DNA of 64,000 nt, from positions 80,066-144,065 of the forward strand of contig CAVZRW010000007.1 of the NCBI GenBank assembly GCA_963777855.1. Reading direction: 5' to 3'. Below are positions 7,608 through 17,944 of the stretch, piece after piece. This DNA is from Prado023 sp963777855 (lineage in GTDB: Bacteria; Actinomycetota; Actinomycetes; S36-B12; CAIYMF01). The translations under genes were made by a program, and so were the position numbers. Numbering within the stretch: the first letter of the stretch is position 1; each line of letters starts with the position of its first letter. The notes under the pieces are model-generated. The model ran no database searches, had not been told where the DNA came from, and saw nothing but the letters and a program-made list of their open reading frames with translations.

Positions 7608-8453
7608 TCAGTCGCGGTCGGCGCCCGCCTGGGCCAGCAGCGCGGCCCAGGAGTCGGCCAGGGCGGGTGGCGCGGCCCAGGTGAGCTCCGAGGAGGGCGG
7701 TTGGCCGGCGGCACCGCCGACGACCATCCCGGCCTCCATGGCGATGAGCGCTCCCGCCGCGTGGTCCCAGGGCTGCAGCCCGCGCTCGTAGTAGAGGTCC
7801 ACCAGCCCCGCGGCGGCCCAGCAGAGGTCCACCGCCGCGGCGCCCGCGCGGCGGATGTCGCGCACGCGGGGCAGCACCATGGTCAGGGTGCGGGCCTGCG
7901 CCGCGCGCCGGTGCTGGGCGTACCCGAAGCCGGTGGCCACCAGCGCCTGGCTGAGCTCGTCGGGCCCGGTCACTGCCAGCCGCGTGCGCCGTCCGGCGCT
8001 CACCGACACCGCCCCCTGGCCGCGCACGGCGGCGAACGCCTGCCCGAGCACGGGCACCATCACGACGCCCACCTCGACGCCCGCGGGGCCCTCGGCGGCC
8101 ACGCTGACCGCCCAGCTGGGCAGGCCGTAGAGGTAGTTCACGGTCCCGTCCAGCGGGTCGACGATCCAGCGCACGCCACTGGTCCCGGCCCGGTCGGCCC
8201 CCTCCTCGCCGAGGATCGCGTCGTCAGGCCTGGCCCCGAGCAGGGTCTGCACGAGCAGGGCCTCGGCGGCCGTGTCCATCTGGGTCACGACATCGGTCAG
8301 GGTCGACTTCGTGCCCACGGTCAGGGTCTGGTCCCGACCGGCCATGAGCAGGTCCGCGGCGCCCTGCGCGGCGGTCCACGCCAGGCCGAGCAGGGGGTGC
8401 GCCAGGCCGAGGTCGGGCTCGGGCAGGGGCTGGCCGTGCCGGCCGGGCGTCAC
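7608..8453 (-). CDS. suhB: Inositol monophosphatase family protein (SuhB)
   Basis: Mg2+-dependent phosphatase of inositol-1-phosphate or a related sugar phosphate, feeding myo-inositol and mycothiol or phosphatidylinositol synthesis in actinobacteria. Of 281 residues, the metal site is GEEGAD near 92 and WIVDPLDGTVNY near 105 (the DPxDGT motif), with the late WDHAAG motif near 219. The GTG at 8453 overlaps the ferrochelatase stop (GTGA), so it is cotranscribed with hemH. It matches the Rv2701c position relative to the DUF4193 gene. Confidence 0.9.
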   Translation of the reverse strand: MTPGRHGQPLPEPDLGLAHPLLGLAWTAAQGAADLLMAGRDQTLTVGTKSTLTDVVTQMDTAAEALLVQTLLGARPDDAILGEEGADRAGTSGVRWIVDPLDGTVNYLYGLPSWAVSVAAEGPAGVEVGVVMVPVLGQAFAAVRGQGAVSVSAGRRTRLAVTGPDELSQALVATGFGYAQHRRAAQARTLTMVLPRVRDIRRAGAAAVDLCWAAAGLVDLYYERGLQPWDHAAGALIAMEAGMVVGGAAGQPPSSELTWAAPPALADSWAALLAQAGADRD

Positions 8454-9495
8454 TGCGGGTCCCGGCCGCACAGCGCCGGGCGCGGCCCGCGCGGGTTCGG
8501 GCAGCACCCGCGGGGCACGGGAGCTCCCGCGGGCCGAGTGCGCCGAGGGCAGGCCGGTCGACCACCCCGCCGTCGGCGGTGGCGCGCGCCTCGGCGAGCA
8601 GGTCGGCGACCATCGCCACGAAGCGCGGGTCCGTGCCCGGGGTGGCCGCACGGGCGGCCGGCAGGCCCACCTCGGCAGCCGTGGCCATCGCCACGGTGTC
8701 GAGGTCCCAGATGACCTCCATGTGGTCGGAGACGAACCCGATCGGGACCATCACCGCCCCCGGCGCACCCGCCGCGGCCAGGGCGCTGAGGTGCTCGGAG
8801 ATGTCGGGCTCCAGCCAGGGGATGTGCGGTGCCCCGGAGCGGGACTGGTACACCAGGTCCCACTCGTCGGGGCGGCCGAGGGCGCCGGCCACCGTGGCCG
8901 CGACGTCGCGATGCTGGGCCACGTAGTCGGCCGTCGCCGCATCCGCCGTGGGGATGGAGTGCGTGGTGAAGACCAGCCGGCTGCCCTCGGGCAGACCCGC
9001 CAGGGCCTCCCCGGTGGCCTCGACGATCGGCGCGATGAACCCGGGGTGGTTGAAGTAGGTGCGCAGCCGCAGCAGCTGCGGGGCCCAGGCGGGATCCTCG
9101 GCCTGGATCTCGGCCAGGGCGTCGGCCAGGTTCTCCCGGTACTGCCGGCAGCCGGAGTACGAGGAGTAGGCCGAGGTCAGCAGGACGAACACGCGGGTGG
9201 CGCCGAGGTCGCGGGCCTCGCGCAGCGCGTCGACCAGGTAGGGGGTCCAGTTGCGGTTGCCCCACAGCACGGGGGTGGGGTCGGCGCGGGCGGTGAGCTC
9301 GGCGGCCACCGAGGCCACGAGCACCCGGTTGATCGCGTTGATCGGCGAGACGCCTGCGAAGTGCGCGTAGTGGGCCCCCACCTCGACCAGCCGCTCGCGC
9401 GGGATGCCGCGGCCCCGGGTGACGTTCTCGAGGAAGGGCACGACATCATCGGGACCCTCCGGGCCGCCGAAGGACACGATCAGCAGGACATCCAC
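8450..9495 (-). CDS. hemH: Ferrochelatase (coproporphyrin type), one frameshift near 8508
   Basis: Inserts Fe2+ into coproporphyrin III (or protoporphyrin IX) in the last cytosolic heme steps. It begins VDVLLIVSFGGPEGP; GTG 9495 is chosen because GGGGAGG lies about 8 bases upstream. The active-site His is in FTTHSIP near residue 183, and the metal-binding Glu is expected in the SDHMEVIWDLD segment. The C-terminus, read after restoring one missing base in GCGGGTGC, gives CPAGCCPNPRGP..ALCG, the four-Cys [2Fe-2S] tail known from actinobacterial ferrochelatases. Without that base the frame runs into suhB. The lesion looks like a sequencing deletion. Confidence 0.88.
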
Positions 9496-9593
9496 GGCCC
9501 CGATCCTCCCCGACATGCCCACGCCGGGCCACCGCGGGGCGCGGGTGGGGCACAATGTGCCCGACTGACGGCCATGCACGTGACAGGAGACCC

Positions 9594-10829
9594 ATGCGCG
9601 AGTTGAGGTTCGACGGACTGTCCCCGGACGGCACCCGGCTGATCCTGGCCGGCAAGGACGGCCAGAAGTGGTCGGTGGTCATCGACGAGCGCATCGAGGC
9701 CGCCGTGCGCCGGGACCGCGCCCGCATCGGGCAGGTCGAGATCGAGCAGGCCGGGTTGCTGCGCCCGCGTGAGATCCAGGCCCGCATCCGCGCCGGCGCC
9801 ACGGCCGAGGATGTCGCCGCCGCCAGCGGACTGCCGATCGAGCACGTCCGCCGGTTCGAGGGCCCCGTGCTCACCGAGCGTGCCTGGGTGGCCCAGCAGG
9901 CCCAGTCGACCGAGGTGCGCCGCCCCGGTGGCGACATCGAGCTCGGTGACCTCGTGGCCGAGCGGCTGCACCACCTCGACGTGGATCCTGCCGACGTCTC
10001 GTGGGACGCCTGGCGCCGCGACGACGGGCTCTGGGTCGTCATCGCCACCTTCCCCGTGGCGCCCAACACCCACGTGGCCACCTGGACCTACGACAGCAGC
10101 AGCCGCACCATGACCGTCGCCGACGACAACGCCCGCGCGCTGAGCGCGATCTCGCCGGACGCACCGCTGCACCTGGCCCCTGCCCGGCCGACCCTGACCT
10201 CGGTCGCCCCTCTGGCTGAGGCAGTCGGTGCCGACGAGGAGGATCCCGAGGAGTCGGCGCAGGTGGTCATCCTGGGCCGCCAGGCCGGCCGGGCACCGTC
10301 GGTCGAGGTCGAGGACGTCGAGGACGCGGACCCCGAGGGCGGCGACGCCGAGGACGAGCCATCCGAGGGGGACGCCGAGCTCGACGAGGAGGCCGCGGTG
10401 TCCGGCGACGGGGCGCAGTCCTGGGCCGAGGAGGCCCTGGCTGAGGGCGTCGTGATCGAGGAGGTCGAGGAGGTCATCGTGACCCCGATCGATGACGAGA
10501 CCGTGCTCCTCGAGGTCATCGACGAGGTCATCGTGCTCGAGGAGGTGCCGGTGGTCGGACTCGCCGATCCCGAGGGCCTCGACGACTCCGACGAGCTCAA
10601 CGCCGAGGACGACTCCGCCCAGGACGAGGTGGCCCAGGAGGCGGACGAGGACGACGCGGACGAGGACCCGGAGGACGGGTCCAGCGCAGCAGCCCCCGAC
10701 GCGCAGGTGACCGGTGAGCTGCCCCTCTTCGACGCCCCCGCTGCCCCGACGCCGCGCCCGACGGGCAAGCCCGCTGTCCCCAGCTTCGACGACATCCTGT
10801 TCGGCCCCGGCCCCGGCACGCGCGACTGA
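9594..10829 (+). CDS. sepH: Septation protein SepH (DUF3071)
   Basis: Known in Streptomyces and mycobacteria as an FtsZ-binding protein that promotes filament assembly at division sites. Of 411 residues, the conserved N-terminal domain (1-200) includes a helix-turn-helix-like segment (REIQARIRAGATAEDVAAASGLP near 60-82) and the VSWDAWRRDDGLWVV block near 136-150. The remaining half is a long, low-complexity, strongly acidic tail rich in Glu/Asp/Val that ends in a short conserved VPSFDDILFGPG motif. ATG 9594 follows AGGAGA; CACAAT at 9551-9556 is a plausible -10. Confidence 0.92.
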   Translation: MRELRFDGLSPDGTRLILAGKDGQKWSVVIDERIEAAVRRDRARIGQVEIEQAGLLRPREIQARIRAGATAEDVAAASGLPIEHVRRFEGPVLTERAWVAQQAQSTEVRRPGGDIELGDLVAERLHHLDVDPADVSWDAWRRDDGLWVVIATFPVAPNTHVATWTYDSSSRTMTVADDNARALSAISPDAPLHLAPARPTLTSVAPLAEAVGADEEDPEESAQVVILGRQAGRAPSVEVEDVEDADPEGGDAEDEPSEGDAELDEEAAVSGDGAQSWAEEALAEGVVIEEVEEVIVTPIDDETVLLEVIDEVIVLEEVPVVGLADPEGLDDSDELNAEDDSAQDEVAQEADEDDADEDPEDGSSAAAPDAQVTGELPLFDAPAAPTPRPTGKPAVPSFDDILFGPGPGTRD

Positions 10830-10863
10830 CTCGAGCGCTCGGGGCACATGCCGGCGTTGCGGC

Positions 10864-10891
10864 CGCCCCCGGCCACGCCGGCCCGGGGGCG
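10864..10891. terminator. Terminator-like hairpin between convergent genes
   Basis: CGCCCCCGG (10864-10872) pairs with CCGGGGGCG (10883-10891) across a 10-base loop, in the 65-base gap between the sepH stop and the phosphatase stop. Confidence 0.5.
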
Positions 10892-10894
10892 AGG

Positions 10895-12010
10895 TCAGCC
10901 GATCGCGACGCGCAGGGGGACCAGCACCTCCGCCTCGGTGAGCGCCCCGTGCTGTCCACGCAGCCCGGACACCAGCCGGTCGATCCGGGCCGAGACCAGC
11001 GCCCAGTCCGCCTCGGCGATCGCCACGACGTCACCGATCCGCTCGGCGTGCCAGTCATCCACGGGCCCGAGCAGGGCGCCGACCTGCTCACGGAGCAGCA
11101 CCCGCGCCCGGTCGCCCAGCTCCGCGGCCCACGTCGCGGCCACCTGCTCGGCCCGACCCGGCTCGGTGTAGATGTGGCGGGCCCTCGGCTCGCCGAGGAT
11201 CGTGCGCACGCCCACCCGCAGCACAGCCCGCGACTCCAGGTCGAAGCGCCGCTCGTCGGGCACGTCGACCAGGCCGTGGTCAGCGGTGACCAGCAGCGCC
11301 GCATCCGGGCCGGTCAGCGACGCCAGCTGCCCGACCAGCGCATCGACGCGCACCAGCTCGGCCCGGTAGGCCCCGGAGTCCACGCCGTGCACGTGCCCGG
11401 CCTTGTCCAGCGCCGGCCAGTAGACGTAGGTCAGGCTGGGACGACCCTCGCCCCGAGCCCGCGCGATCGTGGCCCCGGCCACCGCCACCCGCTGGCCGGC
11501 CGTCTCCGCGCCCGGGTACTGCCCGCCGCGCAGGGCCGCGCGGGTAAGGCCGCTGCTGCGGTGGGCCAGGGGCGCCGCGCTGACCACCAGGACCCCGGCG
11601 GCCTCGGCGCGCTCGAGCAGGGTGGGCTCGGGCTGGGTCGCGATCGGGTTCGGGTCCTCGCCCCAGCTCAGGGGCGCCAGGACTGTGTCGTCCTCGAGCA
11701 GGAAGCTGGTGCCGACGATCCCGTGCATGCCCGGGGGCAGGCCCGTGCCCAGGCTGGTCAGCGAGATCGCGGTGCTCGACGGGAACGGCGCCGCCAGCGG
11801 GCCGAGCTCGGCCAGCGCGGCCAGCGCCGGCGCCAGCTCGGCGTGCGCCTCGAGCTGGCGGGCACCGAGGCCGTCGACGAGGAGCACGATGACGTGCCGG
11901 GCAGCGCCGGCCACGGTCCCGGCCAGCCACGACCCCTGTGCGGCCTGCCCGGGAACCCCGAGCACGTGGGCCACGCCGGGCAGCAGGTCGGCCAGCGGCC
12001 GCGGGGTCAT
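10895..12010 (-). CDS. Alkaline phosphatase/nucleotide pyrophosphatase superfamily protein
   Basis: A 371-residue member of the type I phosphodiesterase/nucleotide pyrophosphatase fold. The first metal site and nucleophile region are VIVLLVDGLGARQL near 40 and FPSSTAISLTSLGTG near 75, where the Thr/Ser is the presumed nucleophile. Second-site ligands appear in YWPALDKAGHVHG near 199 and VTADHGLVDVP near 242. The substrate is unknown. ATG 12010 overlaps the stop of the DUF5998 gene (ATGA), giving coupling. No signal peptide is seen, so it is probably cytoplasmic. Confidence 0.85.
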   Translation of the reverse strand: MTPRPLADLLPGVAHVLGVPGQAAQGSWLAGTVAGAARHVIVLLVDGLGARQLEAHAELAPALAALAELGPLAAPFPSSTAISLTSLGTGLPPGMHGIVGTSFLLEDDTVLAPLSWGEDPNPIATQPEPTLLERAEAAGVLVVSAAPLAHRSSGLTRAALRGGQYPGAETAGQRVAVAGATIARARGEGRPSLTYVYWPALDKAGHVHGVDSGAYRAELVRVDALVGQLASLTGPDAALLVTADHGLVDVPDERRFDLESRAVLRVGVRTILGEPRARHIYTEPGRAEQVAATWAAELGDRARVLLREQVGALLGPVDDWHAERIGDVVAIAEADWALVSARIDRLVSGLRGQHGALTEAEVLVPLRVAIG

Positions 12011-12582
12011 CCGGGGTTCGTGGCCACGGCCGCCGAGAGCGCGGAGGCGAACGCCAGCGTCCGGGCCACCGCCTCCGCCCCGTCGCCGGCCTCGGAGACG
12101 CGCACGGAGAAGTCGTCGTTGGAGGAGGTGCCGGCGTAGCCGTGGTCGGCGGTGCACTCCGGGTCCGAGCACCCCGCGGGCTCGAGGTCCAGGCGGGCCA
12201 CCGCACCCCAGCCGATCGTGAGCATCACCTCACGCACCGGTGCCCCGGGCTTGTGGTGGGCCGGGTTGCCCACGATCCGGTTGACCACCACGGAGCGCAC
12301 GTCGGCCAGCCGCACGGCCTCGGAGTTGGCCGAGGCATACGGCACCGGGCAGGTCTCGTCGGGCGGGAAGTCGTCGATGTGCAGCACGAGCAGGCGCGTG
12401 GCGGTGAGCAGCAGCAGCGACACGTGCCGGCGCAGCTCCTCGCGGTCGAAGGTGGCCTCGTGCTGGATGACGTAGCTGACCGGCTCCTCGCCGGCGAGCG
12501 CGGTGGCCATCGAGTCGGCGACGAGCTCCGGGTAGTAGCCGGAGGCAGCGATCTCGGCGCGCAGCTGGGACGTGGGGTTCAC
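12007..12582 (-). CDS. DUF5998 protein
   Basis: A 191-residue soluble protein of the actinobacterial DUF5998 family, function unknown. The N-terminus has GYYPELVADSMATALAGE, followed by beta-rich segments (HVSLLLLTATRLLVLHIDD) and a Cys pair CSDPEC near residue 148. GTG 12582 follows GGGAGG with an 8-base spacer. It is translationally coupled to the downstream phosphatase and follows the GNAT-acyl-CoA synthetase gene on the same strand, an order also found in Streptomyces. Confidence 0.8.
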   Translation of the reverse strand: MNPTSQLRAEIAASGYYPELVADSMATALAGEEPVSYVIQHEATFDREELRRHVSLLLLTATRLLVLHIDDFPPDETCPVPYASANSEAVRLADVRSVVVNRIVGNPAHHKPGAPVREVMLTIGWGAVARLDLEPAGCSDPECTADHGYAGTSSNDDFSVRVSEAGDGAEAVARTLAFASALSAAVATNPG

Positions 12583-12603
12583 CGGAGCATCCTCCCACGC
12601 CCC

Positions 12604-15375
12604 TCAGGCGTCGAGCAGCCTGCGCACGCCCACGTCCAGGCGCTCCCAGGTCCTGCGCACACGTGCCGCCGCCTCGAGCACCGCCACCCCCGAGGCGGAC
12701 ACGACCACCAGGTTCAGGTCGAGCGAGGCCAGCGCGGGGATCTCGTCGACGAGCAGGCCCAGCCGCGCGATCACCTCGCAGAGCGCCTCGACGTCGACGG
12801 GGTCGGCCCCGCGGTAGCCGCGCAGCAGGGGGGCGGCCTTCGGCGAGGCGACCAGGCGCCGGGCCTCCCCCATGCTCAGCGGCGGGATCCGGTAGGCGTG
12901 GTCCTCGAGCAGCTCCGAGGTGATGCCGCCCACGCCGAACCGCACGACCGGGCCGAACAGCGGGTCGTCCACCGCGCCGGCGACCGTGGCCACGCCGGGT
13001 GGGGCCATCGCCTGCACGACCAGGCGCTGGCCGGCCATCTCGTCGAGCTGGGCGAGCATCGACAGGTACGCGGTGCGCACCGCGCGCTCGGACTCGAGGT
13101 TCAGCCGCACCGCACCGAGGTCCACGCGGCGGGCCAGCCACGGCGCGGTGGTCTTGAGCACCACCGGGTAGCCGAGGCGCTCGGCGGCAGCCACCGCCTC
13201 CTCCTCGGTGTGCACGCGCACCGCCGGCCAGACCTGGATCCCGTAGCAGCGCAGCAGCTCGGCGCACTGCTCGTCGGTCAGGTCGACCGCCGGGGCCAGC
13301 GGCTCCGGGGCGCCGGGCTCGCCGCCGAGCACCAGCGTGCCGGTGGTCTCCCGGCCCGCCTCGGCCAGCCAGCCGGCGACGAGCTCCCGGGCGCGCTCGG
13401 GGTCCACGTCGGGGAACTCGGGCACCTCGGCGGTCTCGGAGTCACGCCAGCGGGCGTAGCCGCGCACCAGCGACAGGGCGCGCACCGCGTCCTCGACGTT
13501 GGAGAAGGTCGGCACGGACCCGTGCTCGGGCCGGCCGTCGGGCCCGGCCACCGGCAGCAGGCCCATGCCGGCCGGGATCAGGCCGGTGCCGTCCGCGGCG
13601 GGCATCACCGCCACCAGCGGCTTGGTCGAGTCGACGCTGACCTCGGTGATGGCCCGGTGCACGTCGGTCTGGTCGGCACCCACGCTCGGGATGTGCACGA
13701 AGACCACCGCGTCGCAGGCCTGGTGCTCGATCGCGTTGCGCAGCGCCTCGGCGATCTCGTCGGCCCCGGCGGACTGGGCCAGCGTCGGATGCCCCGTCGA
13801 GACGCTCATCCGCACGCTCTCGATCGCGTCGGCGGCCAGGATCTCCAGGGCCGCCGAGGTGCCCAGCACCGCGACCCGGTCCCCGCGCGGCAGCGGCTGG
13901 TAGGCAAGGATCGCGGCGACGTCGAACAGCTCGTCCAGTGACGAGGTCTGCATCACCCCGCTCTGCTCGAACATCGCGTCGACGGCCCGGGGCGGCAGGG
14001 TGGTGCGGCGCACGTGGTGGCCCAGCGGGCAGGGTCTGCGAGTAGCGCCCGCTGCGGACCGCGACCACCGGCTTGGAGCGGCTCAGGCGCCGGGTGATCC
14101 GCGTGAACTTGCGCGGATTGCCGATGCACTCCAGGTAGAGCAGGATCAGGCTCGGTGGCCTGGTCGGCCTCCCAGTACTGCAGCAGGTCGTTGGCCGAGA
14201 CGTCGGCGCGGTTGCCGGCGCGAGACGAAGCGTGCGTCAGGCCCAGGCCGCGCCGGCCGACCGTCTCGAGGACGGTCACCCCCAGGGCCCCGGACTGGCA
14301 GAAGAAGCCCGACCCGGCCCCGGCGGGGCATCACCGGCGACAGCGAGGCGTTGAGGCTGACCCGCGGGTCGGTGTTGATGATGCCCAGGCAGTTCGGCCC
14401 GACCAGCGCGCATGCCGTAGCTCTCGGGCGCTCGCTGACCAGGCGTGCGCTGGCGCTGCGCGGCCCTCGTCCGCGGCGGTGTCGGCGAACCCGGAGGAGA
14501 CCACGACCAGGCCCGCCCACGCCCGCGGCCGCGCAGTCGCCGACGACCTCCACCACGCTCTCGGCCGGCACCGCCACGACCGCCAGGTCCACCGGCTGCG
14601 GGATGTCGGTGACGTGCGGGAACGCGGGCACGCCCGAGGATCGACGTCGGCCTCCGGGTGGATCGCGTACAGCCGGCCCGGGAGCCGTAGTCGCGCAGGT
14701 GGCGCAGCAGCTCGTGGCCGATCCGGCCCGGGGTCCGCGAGGCGCCGATCACGGCGACCCCCACCGGGTTGAGCAGCCGCTCGACGGAGCGCGCCTCGCT
14801 GCGGTGCTCCCGGGCCGCGCGCACGCTGAGCACCGTCTCGGTGGGCTCGAGGTCGAAGGTGAGGTGGAAGACCCCGTCCTCCATCCGCTGGCTGACCACG
14901 TAGCCGGCCTCGCGGAACGTGGCCATCATCCGCCGGTTGTTCGGCAGCACCTCGGCGACGAACCGGCGCGACGCCCCGCTCCCGGCCGGCTGCGGCCAGG
15001 TGCTCGAGCAGCACCGCTGCCCAGGCCCGCGGCCCTGGTGGTCGTCGCGCGACGACGAAGGCGACCTCGGCCTCGCCGGGGGTTGATCCGGTCGTAGCGG
15101 GCCACGGCGATCAGCTCGCCGGCCTCGGTGGCCACCAGGGCCACCCGGTCGCTGTGGTCGACGTGGGTGAACCGTTCGACGTCCCGCTCGGACAGCTCGG
15201 GATAGGGGGCGAAGAACCGGAAGTAGATCGTCTCCGGCGCGACAGCCGCGAGTGGAAGGCCACGAGGCTGGCCGCGTCGTCGGGCGTGATCGGCCGGACG
15301 TGGCACGGTACGGCCGTCGCGCAGGACGACGTCGGCCTCCCAGTGGGCCGGGTACGCGTGCGGCACGGGCGACAC
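12604..15375 (-). CDS. GNAT acetyltransferase / acetate-CoA ligase (ADP-forming) fusion, multiply frameshifted
   Basis: A fusion of about 923 residues of the Pat-like family. Read across frames it contains, in order, a GNAT domain (ETIYFRFFAPYPELSE through NNRRMMATFREAGY), a CoA-binding domain (NPVGVAVIGASRTPGRIGHE), a succinyl-CoA ligase-like domain and a C-terminal ATP-grasp domain. The last 469 residues (12604-14013) are intact and include ELLRCYGIQVWPAV and GYPVVLKTTAPW. At least ten frame changes fall between about 14,020 and 15,310. Family members acetylate lysines of acyl-CoA synthetases and can be cyclic-nucleotide regulated, or make acyl-CoA. GTG 15375 follows GGGAGG. The lesions look like sequencing errors because domain order and spacing are preserved, but decay cannot be excluded. 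Confidence 0.8.
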
Positions 15376-15467
15376 GCCTAGGCGGCCTCCCGGCACGCCG
15401 GTCGACCCGGTCGGGGCGCGCGTCGGTGACGAATGTGGCGCCTGTCACGTTCGCGCAAGGAGACGCC

Positions 15468-17944
15468 ATGGCCCGCCGCACGCCCCCGCCCCGGCGATCC
15501 CGTCGCCGACGCACATCGTCGACATCGACGTCAGCGACCGAGATGCAGGGCTCCTTCCTGGAGTACGCCTACTCGGTCATCTACTCCCGGGCCCTGCCCG
15601 ACGCCCGCGACGGCCTCAAGCCGGTGCAGCGACGGATCCTCTACACGATGAACGACATGGGCCTGCGCCCCGACCGCGGGCACGTCAAGAGCGCGCGCGT
15701 CGTCGGCGAGGTGATGGGCCAGCTGCACCCGCACGGCGACGCCGCGATCTACGACGCGCTGGTGCGCATGGCCCAGCCGTTCTCGCTGCGGCATGCCCCT
15801 GGTCGACGGCCACGGCAACTTCGGCTCCCCGGACGACGGCCCGGCCGCCTACCGGTACACCGAGTGCCGGATGGCCCGCGCGGCCCTGCCGATGGTGGCC
15901 GGCCTCGACGAGGACGTCGTCGACTTCGCGCCCAACTACGACGGCCGCGAGCTCGAGCCCGTGGTGCTGCCGGCGGCGTACCCGAACCTGCTGGTCAACG
16001 GCGCCTCGGGCATCGCCGTCGGCATGGCGACCAACATGGCCCCGCACAACCTCGGCGAGGTCGTGGCCGCGCCACGGCACCTGCTGGCCCATCCGGATGC
16101 CGACCTCGACGACCTCATGCGCTTCGTGCCCGGCCCGGACCTGCCCACCGGTGGGCGGATCGTGGGCCTCGACGGTGTCCGCGAGGCCTACGAGACCGGC
16201 CGCGGCACCTTCCGGATGCGGGCCACCGCCCGGGTCGAGCAGCTGACCCCGCGGCGCGCGGGCACTGGTGGTCACCGAGCTGCCGTGGAACGTGGGCCCG
16301 GAGAAGGTCATCGAGCGGATCCGCGAGCTGGTCACAACGCCAAGAAGATCGCCGGCATCGCCGGGGTCACCGACCTGACCGACGGCGAGAAGGGCCTGCA
16401 GCTGGTCATCGAGATCAAGAGCGGGTTCGTGCCCGAGGCCGTGCTCGAGCAGCTCTACCGGCTGACCCCGCTGGAGGAGTCCTTCGGGATCAACAACGTC
16501 ACCCTGGTGCGACGGCCAGCCCCAGACACTGGGCCTCAAGGCCCTGCTGGAGGTGTACCTCGGCCCACCGGCTCGAGGTCGTGCGCCGGCGCAGCGCCTA
16601 CCGACGCGGCCAGCGCCGCGGAGCGGCTGCACCTGGTCGACGGCCTGCTCGTGGCGATCCTCGACATCGACGAGGTCATCGCCGTGATCCGCTCCAGCGA
16701 CGACACCGCCGCCGCGCGCGCGCGGCTGATGAGCGTGTTCGACCTGACCGAGATCCAGGCCACCTACATCCTCGAGATGCCGCTGCGGCGGCTGACGAAG
16801 TTCAGCCGCATCGAGCTGGAGTCCGAGCGCGACGAGCTGGCGCGCACGATCGCCGAGCTCGACCGGCTGCTCACCGACCCCGAGGCCCTGCTGCGACATG
16901 GTCTCTCCGGCGAGCTCGCCGAGGTGGCCGAGGCCTACGCGACGCCGCGGCGCACCGTGCTGCTCGAGGGTCCGATGCCGGTCCGCAGCGCGGCCGCCAG
17001 CCGCCGCGGCACCCCTGGAGGTGGCCGACGACCCGTGCGAGGTGCTGCTGTCCAGCACCGGCCTCATCGCCCGGCGCGCGGTCGGCGAGCCGGGGCAGGA
17101 CGAGCCCGCCGTGGCCGCGACCGGCCCGCGTGGCATGCACGACGTGGTCGTCGGGCGAGCCGCGGCGACCGTCCGCGGCTACGTGGGGGTGGTCACCTCG
17201 GCCGGGCGCGTCGTGCGGGCACACGTGCTGGACCTGCCCAGCCTGCCCGGGACCGCGGGGCCGGTCAGCCTGGCCGGCGGGGTGCCGCTGGGGGCCTTCG
17301 TGACCCTCGAGCGCGACGAGTCCGTCGTCGGTCTGGCCAGCCTGCTGCCCGACGCGCCCACGCTGGCCCTGGCCACCGCCGCCGGGGTGATCAAGCGCGT
17401 GGCCCCCGAGGCCGCGCCCACGAGGGACTCGTGGGAGGTGATCCGCCTGGCCGACGGCGACCGGGTGGTCGGCGCCCAGCCGGTGGCCGACGACGACGAG
17501 CTCGTGCTGCTGGCCGACGACGCCCAGCTGCTGCGCTTCCCCGCGTCCGCCGTGCGGCCCCAGGGGCGCGCCGCCGGCGGGATGGCCGGCATCAAGCTCG
17601 GCGACGGTGCGCGGGTGCTCGCCTTCGGCGTGTGGGCGCCCGGGGCGTCCGGGGTCGTGGTCACGTTCGCCTCGGACTCCGCCGCGCTGCTCGACGCCGG
17701 CGGCTCGCTGAAGGTCACCCGGGGCGCGGTGTTCCCGGCCAAGGGCAGGGCCACAGGAGGAGTCCGCGCGCACCGCTTCCTCAAGGGCGAGGACATCCTC
17801 AGCCGGGCATGGATCAGCACCTGGCCGGCGGTGGCCGCCAGCGGCAGCGGCGAGCCGGTCGACCTGCCGGATCCCGACCAGCGCCGCGACGGCTCCGGGG
17901 CACCGTGCCCCAGCGCGCCGTCGGCGGTGGCCGCGCGCGTGTGA
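15468..17944 (+). CDS. parC: DNA topoisomerase IV subunit A (ParC/GyrA family), multiply frameshifted
   Basis: Type IIA topoisomerase subunit that cleaves and rejoins DNA for chromosome decatenation. The span of 2477 bases fits the ~820-residue actinobacterial ParC. Visible segments are EMQGSFLEYAYSVI, the winged-helix region GEVMGQLHPHGDAAIYDALV, the catalytic Tyr in YRYTECRM, and a beta-pinwheel C-terminal domain that is intact from about 17,010. Frame changes lie near 15,495, 15,538, 15,792, 16,258, 16,337, 16,512, 16,560-16,600 and 17,010. ATG 15468 follows AAGGAGA. ParC rather than GyrA is inferred because gyrB/recF are absent and the neighbour is the GNAT-synthetase gene, as in Streptomyces. 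Confidence 0.85.

Noticed and set aside
8500..8512. Programmed ribosomal frameshift in hemH
   Set aside because: No slippery heptamer or downstream structure is evident, and the same kind of lesion occurs in many unrelated genes in the window.
8224..9579. Ferrochelatase reading on into suhB as one long protein
   Set aside because: One missing base before the CC of the Fe-S tail removes the normal stop. The conserved four-Cys end followed by TGA at 8450 is found in the neighbouring frame.
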